A DNA stretch of 64,000 nt. It comes from Syntrophomonadaceae bacterium (GTDB taxonomy: Bacteria; Bacillota; Syntrophomonadia; Syntrophomonadales; Syntrophomonadaceae). Position 1 is the first letter of the stretch, and each line of letters starts with the position of its first letter. A program made the translations under genes and the position numbers. Below are positions 16,261-26,400 of the stretch, in pieces. The notes beneath the pieces were generated by a model. It was not told the DNA's origin. It did no database searches and worked only from the letters and a program-made list of their open reading frames with translations. The stretch spans positions 1-64,000 of the forward strand of contig JAAYCK010000108.1 of NCBI GenBank assembly GCA_012729835.1. The letters are read 5' to 3'.

Positions 16261-16860
16261 ATGACTCATATTTTACCGGATTTGCCCTATGCCTATGATG
16301 CCCTGGAACCCTTTTATGATCAGGAGACAGTTAAACTGCACCATGATATGCACCACAAAGCCTATGTTGATGGGCTGAACGCCGCGGAAGGAAAATTGAC
16401 GGAAGCTATAGAAAAAGGCGATTTTGGCTTGATTAAACACATCGAAAGAGAATTGGCCTTCCATGGTTCAGGGCATATCCTGCACACCATGTTCTGGGAG
16501 AACATGAAACCGGGCGGGGGCGGCCCGGCCGATGGTGCGGTGGCAGCTTTGATCGATCGTGATTTCGGCTCCTTCGACAACTTTAAGAAGTTGTTTACCG
16601 CGTCTGCCGTAGCGGTCGAGGGCTCAGGCTGGGCCATACTGGCCTGCAACCCAATCTTCGAAAAGCTGGTGGTCCTGCAGGCGGAAAAACATCAGGATCT
16701 CACCCAGTGGGGCGCAGTGCCGCTGCTTATAGTCGACGTATGGGAGCACGCCTATTATCTGAAATACCAGAATAAACGTGCGGCCTGGATCGAAGCCTGG
16801 TGGAACCTGGTCAACTGGGATGATGTGAACCGGCGGGTAGCCTTGATGCAGAATAAATAA
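16261..16860 (+). CDS. Fe/Mn superoxide dismutase
   Basis: Cytoplasmic superoxide dismutase of 199 aa. The metal ligands are in LHHDMHHKAYVDGLN (first His), HILHTMFWENM (second His) and DVWEHAYYLKYQNKR (Asp and His). AKGAG-type ribosome site AAAAGGAG precedes ATG 16261, so the TTG nine bases upstream is not used. Metal choice (Fe, Mn or cambialistic) cannot be decided by eye. Its presence in an apparently strict anaerobe fits protection of oxygen-sensitive iron-sulfur enzymes. Confidence 0.96.
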   Translation: MTHILPDLPYAYDALEPFYDQETVKLHHDMHHKAYVDGLNAAEGKLTEAIEKGDFGLIKHIERELAFHGSGHILHTMFWENMKPGGGGPADGAVAALIDRDFGSFDNFKKLFTASAVAVEGSGWAILACNPIFEKLVVLQAEKHQDLTQWGAVPLLIVDVWEHAYYLKYQNKRAAWIEAWWNLVNWDDVNRRVALMQNK

Positions 16861-16925
16861 TTCTCCATGAGCGGGAGTACTGGTCGGGTGATCAGTTGGA
16901 TGGAAGCAACCCCAGACAAAACAAG

Positions 16926-17091
16926 ATTGCCGCGTCCCCGGCACTCAATAATAGTATCAGCTTATTAGAGCAGTGCATAATAGGTAGCCGTTTATATTTG
17001 GATTCTCTGAGTGCCGGGTCCTCGCAATGACCAGGCCGGGGCGCCGCGGGGCAATCCTTATGGTGTCATTGCGAGCGCAGCGCGGCAATCT
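16926..17091. repeat. Dispersed-repeat-like element with CATTGCGAG motifs
   Basis: Left arm near 16925-16947 (GATTGCCGCGTC then GGCACTCA) is the rough complement of 17008-17031 (TGAGTGCC then GTCCTCGCAATGAC). A second copy of the GTCATTGCGAG/GGCAATC motif follows at 17065-17091. This resembles the common intergenic CATTGCGAG...GCAATC repeats of many bacterial genomes. It fills most of the 312-base gap after the dismutase gene, and no gene is seen there. Confidence 0.55.
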
Positions 17092-17126
17092 TCCCCGTTC
17101 TCGCAGCATTGACACTTTGATAAGAC

Positions 17127-17163
17127 AAAAAACCGGCAGAGCTGTACGCTCTGCCGGTTTTTT
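17127..17163. terminator. Strong bidirectional terminator
   Basis: AAAAAACCGGCAGAGC (17127-17142) pairs with its complement starting at 17148 around the loop TGTAC, with A-runs on one side and T-runs on the other. It lies 9 bases past the stop of the minus-strand sigma-like fusion gene. Confidence 0.95.
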
Positions 17164-17172
17164 AGGGAAGGA

Positions 17173-18045
17173 CTATTTCAGGTTAATTGTCCAGTTGCCG
17201 TTCATTACGAAGGACGGCCAGGAGATGTCGATGTCATAGGCATCCGCTTCCTTGAAAAACTCAATGGTTACCACGGCGGTATCACCGTCAAAATTGGCAG
17301 AATACTTTTTAATGTCCGGGCCGTCCAGATGAAAACAAGTGATCTTGACATTCTTATCCGCTCCGGTGTTGAGCGCAAAGGTCAACTCGGCCGAGGTCGG
17401 AGAAAGTCGTTTTATGTTCTTGACTACTGCTTTCTGGGCGAATAAATCCACCTCTTGGCTGAGCACCTTTTCTCCATCCTTAGGAATATTGACGGTAAAG
17501 CGGTCAGCTACCTTTTTATAGGTTGCCATTAGGCCCGGCAGCTTAACTGTCAGTTTGCTGTCTTTAGATGCATCTATGTCAAAGGTAGTTATGGGCCAGG
17601 CCTTGGCATTATCCGGTTTGGTCAACTGGTATTTGGTCCCGGCTTGATCAGTGGCATAGATCGGCTCCGGAGGGGCGGGGCCCCCAGCAGTGACCATACC
17701 GTCTTTGCCCAGATTTTCAAAGTTCTTAGTGGCTTGCAGTTCTTGCGGCTTACCAAAGGCATCCAGGGCCTTTTTGCGTCGGTAGGTAAGCGCCTTATAT
17801 TTGGTGAGGATGAGCAGCCAGGTCCTGAAGCTGGCCTTTTCCTCGTCATAAGCGCCAATCTTCACCCAGGCATCGAGAAAAACGTCAGCCACGCATTCTT
17901 CGATGTCTTCCTTGCTGTGTGTCCCCGATAATATCTGGTAAGCCAGGCAGTAGGTTATCCTGCCGTATTTACTGATCATATACTCATAAGCCGAGGTATC
18001 TCGGTTTTTTATTCCCCGGACCAGTTCAACCTGCGAGTATTCCAA
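17173..18045 (-). CDS. Sigma-factor region 2 fused to an anti-sigma-like C-terminal domain
   Basis: Residues 1-95 are an ECF-type sigma region 2: LVRGIKNRDTSAYEYMISKYG, then EDIEECVADVFLDAWVKI and FRTWLLILTKYKALTYRRK. Region 4, needed to bind the -35 box, is absent. From about residue 125 to 290 the protein instead resembles the extracytoplasmic C-terminal domain of DUF4179/DUF5643 anti-sigma proteins (ITTFDIDA, KRLSPTSAELTFALNTG, ISWPSFVMNGNWTINLK). No transmembrane segment is seen. This looks like an in-frame deletion that joined a sigma gene to its downstream anti-sigma gene. TTG 18045 follows GGGAGGTG. It may be inactive or a new regulator. Confidence 0.8.
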   Translation of the reverse strand: MEYSQVELVRGIKNRDTSAYEYMISKYGRITYCLAYQILSGTHSKEDIEECVADVFLDAWVKIGAYDEEKASFRTWLLILTKYKALTYRRKKALDAFGKPQELQATKNFENLGKDGMVTAGGPAPPEPIYATDQAGTKYQLTKPDNAKAWPITTFDIDASKDSKLTVKLPGLMATYKKVADRFTVNIPKDGEKVLSQEVDLFAQKAVVKNIKRLSPTSAELTFALNTGADKNVKITCFHLDGPDIKKYSANFDGDTAVVTIEFFKEADAYDIDISWPSFVMNGNWTINLK

Positions 18046-18290
18046 TCTTTCACCTCCCTTCCCATCCCTTTCACCTATTACTACGTGTCGGGGATGGTAT
18101 ATCTCTTAATTGGATTTGAAAGTATGTAACAATGGCAGTTGCTATTGAAAGAGCATGTTGTGGGTAAACAACTAAGTATTCGTGAAAAATCCACGCTAAG
18201 GCTTGGAAGGCCCGCCCAGAATAAACGAAGTTATTAGATGGAGCTTGTCCGGCAGCCGTTAGAAAGACTGCAACATAAGGCTTAGCCCCC

Positions 18291-19415
18291 TTATAATTGT
18301 GCCAGTGCCCGGGTGAGGCCATCCAGGTTCAGGCACTCAAAAACCTGATCACAGTGTTTTTTATATGACTCCATGCTGGAATCGCCCTTTGCCCAGTCAT
18401 CCTCGGTCTCGGGAACCATCCAGTACACCTTGCGTACACGGCTCTTGATTTCTTTGAGCAGATCAGACCGGGAGGGGAACCAGTTGGTGCGCCCGTCACC
18501 GAAGATAAGCACAGTCGTACGCGGGGTCAGGCAGTCGCCGTATTTGGCGAGAAAGCTGGCCCAGGCGGCGCCGTAATCAGTATAACCGCTATCCCCTACT
18601 GTATCAGCGTTGAGCAGCACCTGGCTACGGAGATTGCTGAAGTTGGACTGCTTGAGTAGTGATGTGACCTCATCGGTCTGGTCTATGAAGGCAAAGCTCC
18701 TGACTTGGCGGAAAAATCTTTCCAGGGAATGCACCAGAGCCAGGGAAAAGAAGCTGTAGTGCAGGCAAGAATCAGACACATCGCACAGAGCCACTATCAC
18801 TGGTTTTTCCCTTTCTCTCTTGTTTACGAAGAGATTGAGGGGAACCCCGCCGGTGGAGAGGCTGTAGCGCATGGTGCGCCGATAATCCAATTGAGCATTT
18901 TGATTGCGGCGGCGCTTCTTGACCATGCGGGTGGCGAGGCGCCGGGCCAGCAGAGGGAAAACCGCTTCCATGCGCCGGATTTCCTCCCAGGTGGCCCCGT
19001 AGAAATCCTGAGTGATAGGATTCTTGAGCCGGGGAGACTGGTTGCGGCGTACCTGGCAAGCGTCGGGATTTCGTGAGAACTGTCCGGCTTCCAGCACCGA
19101 ACCGCTTTGACTGCCCGTTCCGTTGATCCGGTTCTGCAGACCATTTCGCAGGGCGTGTAATTCTCGATCACGGGCCGCCTGGTTCTGTTGCGAGAAATGG
19201 TAAAAGTGGCGTCCATAAATCTCCTCGAATACTGGCAGCCATGCGGCATCCTTCACCAGGGTGCTGGAGATGGCCGCATGAAAGGCTGGTTCGAGTGACC
19301 AGTCGACCAGCAGCAATGAACGAAAACAATCGTCCAGTTGGCTGGCCGCGATAGGAATGCCCGCCTGACGCAGATCATTTATAAAGGAGGTGAGGTCATC
19401 CAGCAGTGCTGCCAT
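18291..19415 (-). CDS. CoxE-like VWA-domain protein
   Basis: A 374-aa protein of the CoxE/DUF58-neighbour VWA class. The C-terminal half holds a von Willebrand A domain with a MIDAS-like DVSDS motif (ALCDVSDSCLHYS, near residue 215) and TTVLIFGDGRTNW near residue 300. Such proteins work with MoxR AAA ATPases as metal-insertion or complex-remodelling chaperones, for example in CO dehydrogenase or other Mo-enzyme maturation. It is one base after the MoxR gene, so the two form an operon. Confidence 0.88.
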   Translation of the reverse strand: MAALLDDLTSFINDLRQAGIPIAASQLDDCFRSLLLVDWSLEPAFHAAISSTLVKDAAWLPVFEEIYGRHFYHFSQQNQAARDRELHALRNGLQNRINGTGSQSGSVLEAGQFSRNPDACQVRRNQSPRLKNPITQDFYGATWEEIRRMEAVFPLLARRLATRMVKKRRRNQNAQLDYRRTMRYSLSTGGVPLNLFVNKREREKPVIVALCDVSDSCLHYSFFSLALVHSLERFFRQVRSFAFIDQTDEVTSLLKQSNFSNLRSQVLLNADTVGDSGYTDYGAAWASFLAKYGDCLTPRTTVLIFGDGRTNWFPSRSDLLKEIKSRVRKVYWMVPETEDDWAKGDSSMESYKKHCDQVFECLNLDGLTRALAQL

Positions 19416-19416
19416 A

Positions 19417-20292
19417 TCAAACCTCCTGTTCTTTTAAGACTATGTTCCGAGCTTTATCCAGGTCTTCACGGTATTTGAACAGTACATTGAGTGTCGTCAA
19501 CACAGCCTCTGCTTCCAGAGTTTCGAGGCCCATTAGGGTTAAGGCCATTCCCCAGTCGATCGCTTCCGCGATGCTGGGAGTCTTCTTGAGATCAAGCTCG
19601 CGGAAGCTACGCAGGGCCGCGGCCATTTGTCCGGCTAGCTCACTTTGGATGCCGGGAATCTTCAACTGCAGGATTCGGGTCTCCAGTTCCGGGTCAGGGA
19701 AATCTAGAAATAAATACAGGCAGCGCCGCTTTAAAGCCTCGGAGAGCTCGCGGCTGGCATTGGAGGTTATGAAGACCATGGGTATGCTGCGGGCACAGAC
19801 CGTACCCAGTTCGGGAATAGTGACCTGATACTCGGACAGCAGTTCCAGGAGCAGTGCTTCAAATTCCATATCCACTTTGTCGATCTCATCTATTAAAAGA
19901 ACACAGGGCTCCGGGCTGGTGATAGCCTGGAGGAGGGGCCGGGGCAGCAAGAACTCATCGGAGAAGACCTCGTGTTCTACTTCGGCTACATTCAGTTCGT
20001 GGCCGGCTACTGCCTGAATATGTAAAAGCTGTTTCTTATAGTTCCATTCGTACAAAGCTTTAGCTTCATCGATCCCTTCGTAGCATTGGAGGCGGATCAG
20101 GGGCCGATTGTAATATTCAGCGTAGGCCTGAGAAATCGCGGTTTTGCCTACGCCAGCCGGACCTTCCACCAGCACGGGTTTACCCAGCGCGGCCGCCAGG
20201 TACAGCACGGTAGCGGTAGGAGTATCACATATGTATCCGGTCTTCTCCAGCCCCTGCTGCAATTCTCTAAGATCGTTCTTCATATTGCTCAT
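19417..20292 (-). CDS. MoxR-family AAA ATPase (CoxD-like)
   Basis: AAA ATPase with Walker A GPAGVGKT near residue 44, Walker B VLLIDEIDK near residue 118 and the sensor-1 region FITSNASRE. ATG 20292 is supported by GGAGG nine bases upstream, so the in-frame extension to 20343, which would overlap the PadR gene, is not used. The length of 291 aa is typical. It lies between padR-like and coxE-like genes, 14 bases after the former. The client protein is not in the operon. Confidence 0.92.
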   Translation of the reverse strand: MSNMKNDLRELQQGLEKTGYICDTPTATVLYLAAALGKPVLVEGPAGVGKTAISQAYAEYYNRPLIRLQCYEGIDEAKALYEWNYKKQLLHIQAVAGHELNVAEVEHEVFSDEFLLPRPLLQAITSPEPCVLLIDEIDKVDMEFEALLLELLSEYQVTIPELGTVCARSIPMVFITSNASRELSEALKRRCLYLFLDFPDPELETRILQLKIPGIQSELAGQMAAALRSFRELDLKKTPSIAEAIDWGMALTLMGLETLEAEAVLTTLNVLFKYREDLDKARNIVLKEQEV

Positions 20293-20306
20293 TTGCTCCG
20301 GCCTCC

Positions 20307-20846
20307 TCACTGTTCTATCATTTCTTTCAGTTCCCGCAACCAATCAATGCGGAGTTCCTCGTTGCTGATCCCATACCGAATGATCGCGATGCGAAAACGG
20401 TCGACTCCCTTTTGCACCATGGATTGTTCAGCCAGACGATAGTTTTCCAGGCGCTGCTTAGCATTTTGCAGTTCCTGGTCGATACTGCCCAGGGCTTCTG
20501 GCGGGGTAAGATACTTAAAATAATTACATCTTTCCAAAAAGGGGTAGCGATTGAAGAAATCGAATTTCGGCTGGGCCGATTCTTCATCATTCAGCAACCA
20601 GGCCTTGAATTCGTCCAGCCCCGCACGAGTTACTGTTACCTTGCGGCGGGCAGTAGGAGTATCAGCATCTCCCGGCTCCCGAGTAGCCAGGCCTTCGGCT
20701 TCCAGCTTCTTCAAGGTTGAATAGAGCAGGCCTTCGTTTACCTCGGGGTCAGCCGGGTAAAAGTCGGAGTAGGCCTTTTTCATGATCGCATAGCCGTAAG
20801 ATGGGCTGTCCAATAGATAGCCCAGCATCATCTGTTTGAATCCCAT
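20307..20846 (-). CDS. PadR-family transcriptional regulator
   Basis: A 179-aa PadR regulator. The N-terminal winged helix is clear (LLDSPSYGYAIMKKA, EGLLYSTLKKLEAEGL, RRKVTVTRAGLDEFKAWL) and is followed by the helical Vir_act_alpha_C dimerisation domain. It is the first gene of the PadR-MoxR-CoxE operon. Two tandem palindromes at 20873-20906 overlap its promoter, a classic autoregulated arrangement. GAGGAGG precedes ATG 20846. The inducing ligand is unknown. Confidence 0.94.
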   Translation of the reverse strand: MGFKQMMLGYLLDSPSYGYAIMKKAYSDFYPADPEVNEGLLYSTLKKLEAEGLATREPGDADTPTARRKVTVTRAGLDEFKAWLLNDEESAQPKFDFFNRYPFLERCNYFKYLTPPEALGSIDQELQNAKQRLENYRLAEQSMVQKGVDRFRIAIIRYGISNEELRIDWLRELKEMIEQ

Positions 20847-20872
20847 CGTTCGTCCTCCTCGGGCAATTCATT

Positions 20873-20906
20873 ACCTTATTATTAAGGTATACCTTAGCGG
20901 TAAGGT
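20873..20906 (-). promoter_or_regulatory. Tandem PadR operators
   Basis: Two 16-bp palindromes, ACCTTA-TTAT-TAAGGT (20873-20888) and ACCTTA-GCGG-TAAGGT (20891-20906), are spaced 18 bp start to start. They sit between the minus-strand -35 box (TTGACT at 20907-20912) and the ribosome site, so a bound PadR protein would block RNA polymerase. Confidence 0.85.
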
Positions 20907-20912
20907 AGTCAA
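20884..20912 (-). promoter_or_regulatory. Promoter of the padR-moxR-coxE operon
   Basis: On the minus strand TTGACT (20912-20907) is followed after 17 bases by TACCTT (20889-20884). The spacer and -10 box are covered by the two palindromes. Confidence 0.65.
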
Positions 20913-21014
20913 GTTTTTAATTTGACCGCGAGCTTTTTTGTATGCAAATGATAGAAAAGGGCAAGAAGTGCTATAATATTAAACTAATAAGCCCTAAAAC
21001 AAGGAGGAATAGCA

Positions 21015-22760
21015 GTGACCAAGGACATGGGAACGGATTCAGTCAATATTGAAACGCCAAATGAGACACAAGACGCCGCTTTACCGGTGAACTTTGTTCA
21101 AAATATCATAAGCGAGGATCTGGCCCAGGGAAAAAACCAGGGTCGCGTTCACACGCGCTTTCCTCCCGAGCCCAATGGCTATCTGCATATCGGACATGCC
21201 AAATCCATCTGCCTGAACTTCGGGCTGGCTTTGGCTAATGGCGGCCTGTGCAACCTGCGTTTTGATGATACCAATCCCAGTAAAGAAGACCAGGAGTACG
21301 TGGATTCCATCATGGAAGATGTGCGCTGGCTGGGTTTTGACTGGGATGACCGGTTATTTTATGCTTCCGATTATTTTGAGCATCTCTATGAATATGCCAT
21401 CCAACTGATCAAAAAGGGCCAGGCCTTTGTTTGTGATCTCACTGCCCAGGAGATCCGTGATTATCGAGGTACACTGACCGAACCCGGCCAGGAGAGTCCC
21501 TACCGTAACCGCTCGGTAGAAGAGAATCTGGATCTCTTCACCCGTATGCGGGCGGGCGAGTTCCCCGACGGTTCACGGGTGCTGCGAGCCAAGATCGATA
21601 TGGCTTCGCCAAATCTCAATATGCGCGATCCGGTCATCTACCGGATACTTAGAGCCACCCATCATCGAACCGGCGACGATTGGTGCATTTATCCCATGTA
21701 TGATTATGCCCATCCCTTATCTGACGCTCTGGAGGAGATCACCCATTCGGTATGTACCTTAGAGTTCTCTGACCACCGTCCCCTGTATGACTGGTGTCTG
21801 GATGCGGTGGACTACTCAAAAGAGGCGCAGGGACGGCCGCAGCAGATCGAATTTGCCCGTTTGAATCTAAATTATACGGTGATGAGCAAGCGCAAGCTGA
21901 AGGAACTGGTCGATCAGAGGTATGTCAATGGCTGGGATGACCCGCGTATGCCGACCATCTCCGGTTTACGCCGGCGAGGCTATACTCCGGAAGCCATTCG
22001 TGACTTTGCGGATCGCATCGGTGTAGCCAAGCGCAACAGTATGGTAGATATCGGCTTGCTGGAGCATTGCATTCGCGAAGATCTTAATTTGCGGGCCTCG
22101 CGGGTGATGGCGGTACTGCAGCCGCTCAAGGTCACCATCAGCAATTACCCGGAGGGACAGGTGGAATGGCTGGATACCGATAATAATCCTGAAAATCCTG
22201 ACATGGGGACCCGAAAGATTCCTTTTGCCAAGGTGATATACATTGAACAGGAAGACTTTATGGAGGACCCGCCCAAGAAATTCTTCCGGTTGAAGCCGGA
22301 CGGCGAGATCCGTCTGAAGAGTGCCTATATCATCAGATGTGATGAAGTAATTAAGAATGCGGCCGGAGAGGTAGTGGAACTGCACTGCAGTTATGACCCG
22401 GAATCGAAGAGCGGCGGCGCCACCGCCGGGCGCAAGGTAAAGGGTACTTCGCACTGGGTCTCGGCCTCCCATGCGCTAGAGGCTGAGGTACGCATATATA
22501 ATCATCTGTTCATGACGGAGAATCCTGATGATGAGGAAGAGGGTACCGATTACAAGGCCAAGCTAAACCCGGATTCCTTGCAGTTGCTGACTGGATGCAA
22601 GGTGGAGCCGGAATTAGCCAAAGCTGTTCAAGGGGACCGCTTCCAATTCCTGCGCCAGGGCTATTTCAGTGTCGACCTGGATTCTACTCCGGAAAAACTA
22701 GTTTTCAATCGCATTGTATCCCTGCGTGACAGCTGGGCCAAAGTCGCCGGACAGAAGTAG
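21015..22760 (+). CDS. glnS: Glutaminyl-tRNA synthetase
   Basis: Class Ib synthetase of 581 aa that charges tRNA-Gln directly. The HIGH signature is in [15 protein letters not shown] (near residue 50) and the KMSKS loop is VMSKRK (near residue 297); RFDDTNP and GWDDPRMPT are also typical of GlnRS. The C-terminal anticodon-binding barrels are complete. GTG 21015 follows AAGGAGG. Many Firmicutes lack GlnRS and use GatCAB amidation, so this gene may have been acquired laterally, as in some other clostridia. No T-box leader is seen in the 100 bases upstream. Confidence 0.98.
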   Translation: MTKDMGTDSVNIETPNETQDAALPVNFVQNIISEDLAQGKNQGRVHTRFPPEPNGYLHIGHAKSICLNFGLALANGGLCNLRFDDTNPSKEDQEYVDSIMEDVRWLGFDWDDRLFYASDYFEHLYEYAIQLIKKGQAFVCDLTAQEIRDYRGTLTEPGQESPYRNRSVEENLDLFTRMRAGEFPDGSRVLRAKIDMASPNLNMRDPVIYRILRATHHRTGDDWCIYPMYDYAHPLSDALEEITHSVCTLEFSDHRPLYDWCLDAVDYSKEAQGRPQQIEFARLNLNYTVMSKRKLKELVDQRYVNGWDDPRMPTISGLRRRGYTPEAIRDFADRIGVAKRNSMVDIGLLEHCIREDLNLRASRVMAVLQPLKVTISNYPEGQVEWLDTDNNPENPDMGTRKIPFAKVIYIEQEDFMEDPPKKFFRLKPDGEIRLKSAYIIRCDEVIKNAAGEVVELHCSYDPESKSGGATAGRKVKGTSHWVSASHALEAEVRIYNHLFMTENPDDEEEGTDYKAKLNPDSLQLLTGCKVEPELAKAVQGDRFQFLRQGYFSVDLDSTPEKLVFNRIVSLRDSWAKVAGQK

Positions 22761-22782
22761 CAGGGGACGGGGGGAAGATTTT

Positions 22783-23010
22783 TTAAGCCACCGATAGACA
22801 CAGATTAGTAGTAAGAACGCCAAAATATTAAATGAATGAATAAACCGTGGTATATGAAATATTGTAGGGGCAAGATTGTTGCTAGCCAACCTTGCCCCTT
22901 GGTATTTGAGATGTTAATATATTGGGGTTAAAAAATCTGTGTTAATTCGTGTTAATCCCCCTCTGGGGACAACCCATGCACCCTGACGGGTGCCAATAAT
23001 GACGCTGTGG
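22783..23010. repeat. Intergenic repeat element (CACAGATT family), copy A
   Basis: The 339-base gap after glnS has GACACAGATTAG near 22796 and the complementary AAATCTGTGTTAAT near 22933, and between them a hairpin AGGGGCAAG/CTTGCCCCT (22866-22899). It ends in a 40-base segment (22970-23009) that recurs with 36/40 identity at 53653-53692. That segment carries a small hairpin, GCACCC-TGAC-GGGTGC. No gene is seen. Confidence 0.65.
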
Positions 23011-23099
23011 CAAATAAAAAATCCTTTATCTGTACTTAATTCGTCCTCCCCGCGCGTTTGCCTAAATAGGCTTGCTAGACTCAGGGGTCAAGGTTGGTC

Positions 23100-23462
23100 T
23101 TATTCGCTCAGTACCGCCTGGATAGATTGCAGTAATTTTTCTTCGGTAACTGGTTTGATTATGAAGTGTTTGGCACCATTCTTAAGTGATTGCAAAATCA
23201 ATTTCTTCTGATCCAGTGCGCTGATCACGATGATTCGGGCATCAGGATACTTTTCTACTATCTTGCAGATGGCATCACTGCCCGACAGCAAAGGCATGCT
23301 GATATCCATGGTGACGATGTCAGGTTTATGTTGTGCATACAGAGTAAAAGCTTGCTCTCCATTGGAAGCCTCTCCGACTATTTCATGACCAGCCCGGGTC
23401 AGGAGCATATTTAAACTTCTTCTCATTACTGTAGAGTCGTCAGCAATCAAAATTCGGGCCAT
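23100..23462 (-). CDS. CheY-like single-domain response regulator
   Basis: A 120-aa receiver with the acidic pocket IADDS, phospho-acceptor Asp in DIVTMDISMP and the lysine in FIIKPV. ATG 23462 follows GGGGAGGA. It starts 19 bases after the stop of the large membrane CheA-like kinase, so it is probably that kinase's phosphorylation target. No output domain is present. Confidence 0.94.
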   Translation of the reverse strand: MARILIADDSTVMRRSLNMLLTRAGHEIVGEASNGEQAFTLYAQHKPDIVTMDISMPLLSGSDAICKIVEKYPDARIIVISALDQKKLILQSLKNGAKHFIIKPVTEEKLLQSIQAVLSE

Positions 23463-23481
23463 TGAACATCCTCCCCACTGG

Positions 23482-26400
23482 TTAACGATCAAGCAAGGCA
23501 ATACCTACTGTAATGCGGTAATCGCCGGATTTCATACTAGTATAGGCTATCGGTGAATTTGGGTGCCTGAGAATAAAACCATGATTAGACACTATGACCG
23601 GGCTTTCCAGTGTGATAAGGTCTTTTATCTGTCCCCAGTTCTTCAGGGAAGCACCTATGATAATATTAGCACATTCAGCCAGTAGATCGGGATAAAGCTG
23701 ATTTTTCTCGGGTTCATCTATGTCGTCCATGACAAATACGCTTAGCATTTTTTCAATTAGCTTATCATTTAATGCGACAATTATCATAGCATCAATAGTT
23801 CCACGTATGGTCATAATGACGGTTGAGTCGCTCAGAAAGAGGGAGTCCGTGTCGCCTATCGCCGAAGATACCGGCTGCATGATCAAATCTGCCTGCTCCA
23901 TCATAAAGCTGCGGACACTATCACTTAGAGCATCGATAACGCTGTTGATACAAAAAGTGGGAGCGGGAACTTCTTGCTGGATCGGCAGTTCGAAAATGAA
24001 TTCACAACCTTGACCCGGATGGTTGACCACCTGTATGGTGCCATCCAGCTTGTCGCATTCAGTGCGGATGGCAGCCAGGCCTATTCCACGTCCGGATAGG
24101 ACGGTAACCTCTTCCCGGGTAGAAAACTGGTCGGCAAAGATAAGGGATAGAAGATCCTCGTCCGGGATTTCCTCCACCGGTTCACTTATCAGTCCATGGG
24201 CCAGGGCTTTGCCCCGTACCTTATCCAGATCAATCCCGGTTCCGTCGTCAGCAATGGCTAGACTAATATAATCAGTCGTGGCAGTAATCCGGCAAGATAT
24301 AGTGGCTGCCGGGTTCTTGCCCAGGGCCTGCCTTTCATCGGGGTCTTCTACACCATGGTCCAGGCTGTTGCGGAACACATGTACCAGCGACTTGGCAAAA
24401 TCCTTGTAATAATCGCCGTCGACTATCATGTCGTCACCTGTTATCACCACCGGATAAACTTGCTTGCCTAAACGAAGTGCCAGTTTGTCTATATAATCAG
24501 GATAAGATTTTAATAGATCCTTAAAGGATTTGTGCCGCAGGTTGCGGATACGCGGCAATAAGGCCTGACATTGCGCGGGGCTTAGGAGGCTGGATATCTC
24601 AGCTTCCAGTTCCCGCAGACTATCCTCATTTACCGCGCAGGTTCCCTTGCGCTGCATAAGGTCCTGGCCAGTCAAATCCCGGATAATGTCGAGGTCTTTC
24701 TCCAGATAGTGATACAGATCAAAGTCACGCATCAGGCGGAGGAAGTTGTCCAGGTTACTATACTCGTTACGATTTTGGGTTATTATTTCCTCCAACTGGT
24801 GCAGAGCTTCTACCACATGGTAAACATCGAACTGACTGAAGTTTCCTTTGAAAGTATGGATAGCACGCAGGGTTTCCGCCATTACACTACTTAGGTTTTT
24901 TTCCCGGAGAGCCAGTTCGGGCAGTTCACAAGTGATGAAGTAATCGAAGTCTTCTATACATTGCACCAGATCATTGTGATTGACGATGGATTTTACTACC
25001 ATAGAAAACATATTTCTTTCATCTACTAACTGCTTTTGCAGGGCTCTTTTCTCGGTTATATCAGTTAATATCACTAGAATAAATCCCGTTGTCTCACCTT
25101 GCTGGTCAGCCACCTTTTTATACTCCATGCTTATTTGTCGGTTATTAACCAGCGCTTCCTCGGGCAGGAGACTGAGATATAACCAGGATTTGTTGGGGTC
25201 GGACTCCCGCAAGACCCGGAAAAACACCTCATCCATAAAACTGGACTGTTCCGAATTATCCGGATATATCAGCGAAGAGAGCCTCTTGCCCACCGGCTCG
25301 CCTTTGAGGATCTCGATACACTCCCGGCTGAATTGCGGAAGTATGGAGAGATCCTCACCAAAGGACAGAAAACCCTGTCCCACATTATTGAAGAGGTTTT
25401 CCAATTGTAGATTGGTCTGGGCCAGGACGGTGTTGCTATAAGCCAGGCTTTGAGCCATGGCTTCCAATTCCGCATTCTGCCGCTCCAGTTTCTGGTTCTG
25501 CTCCTCCTGCATGATGGACGTTTCCTTAAGTTTCTCCATACTCTGCTTAAGGGCGTTTTCAGCTCGAACGCGCTCACTGATCTCATTCTGTAAAGCCTGA
25601 GTGGGCCGCAGATCACGGGCTACCAGTACCAAGCAGACCACATCTCCGAAATCATCAGCGATGGACGAAACCGCCAGGTGCACCGGTATACATTGATCAT
25701 CGCGAGTCTTCAACTCGGTCTCCTGTTGTAGAGATTCTGGCTGATGCTTCAGTTGATTCGCGATAGCCTTAAGCAGTTCAGGATCACCAGCTATATTGTC
25801 CACGCTACGGTAGAGCAAATTTTCCTTTTGAAATAGCAAGAGGTCTTCAACGCGGTGATTGATTTCAATTATTTTTCCCTTTAGGTCCACCATGATCATT
25901 AGGTCATCAATACTGCGCACGATCTCATTGGTGGCGACCACCGGGGACACGATCATCAGACGGTATTTGGTGATAGCAAACCAGAGGCCGTAAGCCCAGA
26001 TCAACCATAAGACGACCGGGATTTTCGGTATATCAGCGAAACCAATGACCGGCAGCAGAGACTCATTCAGAAAAGCCAGTAAAGTACCGGTAATCGTGCA
26101 GGTTGCAACAGTCCGGGCCAAGCGCTTTTCTCGGTTGAGAGGGGAAGCCTTGCCCCAGCGCCACACCAGCACAATGGCTAGAGTGATATAGGTCACATAG
26201 TAGAAGGTGAAGGCCCAATACCATAAGGTGTTACCAACATTAAGAGGACTCCAGCCGAAGCTGGCGTGAAACAGGGTGGTTGCCGTAACTCCATGGGTCA
26301 TCCCCATGACCATAAATATTAGCGGGGGGACGTAGAGCACGGGCCTAAATCTCGCAGCAGGGCGGGCTTGCTGTTTTTCGATCAGGACTAGCGTGAAGTG

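Noticed and set aside
18071-18322. 83-aa minus-strand open frame between the sigma fusion and the CoxE-like gene
   Set aside because: It overlaps the coxE-like stop region, has no ribosome site and low-complexity composition; the stretch is more likely a promoter region.
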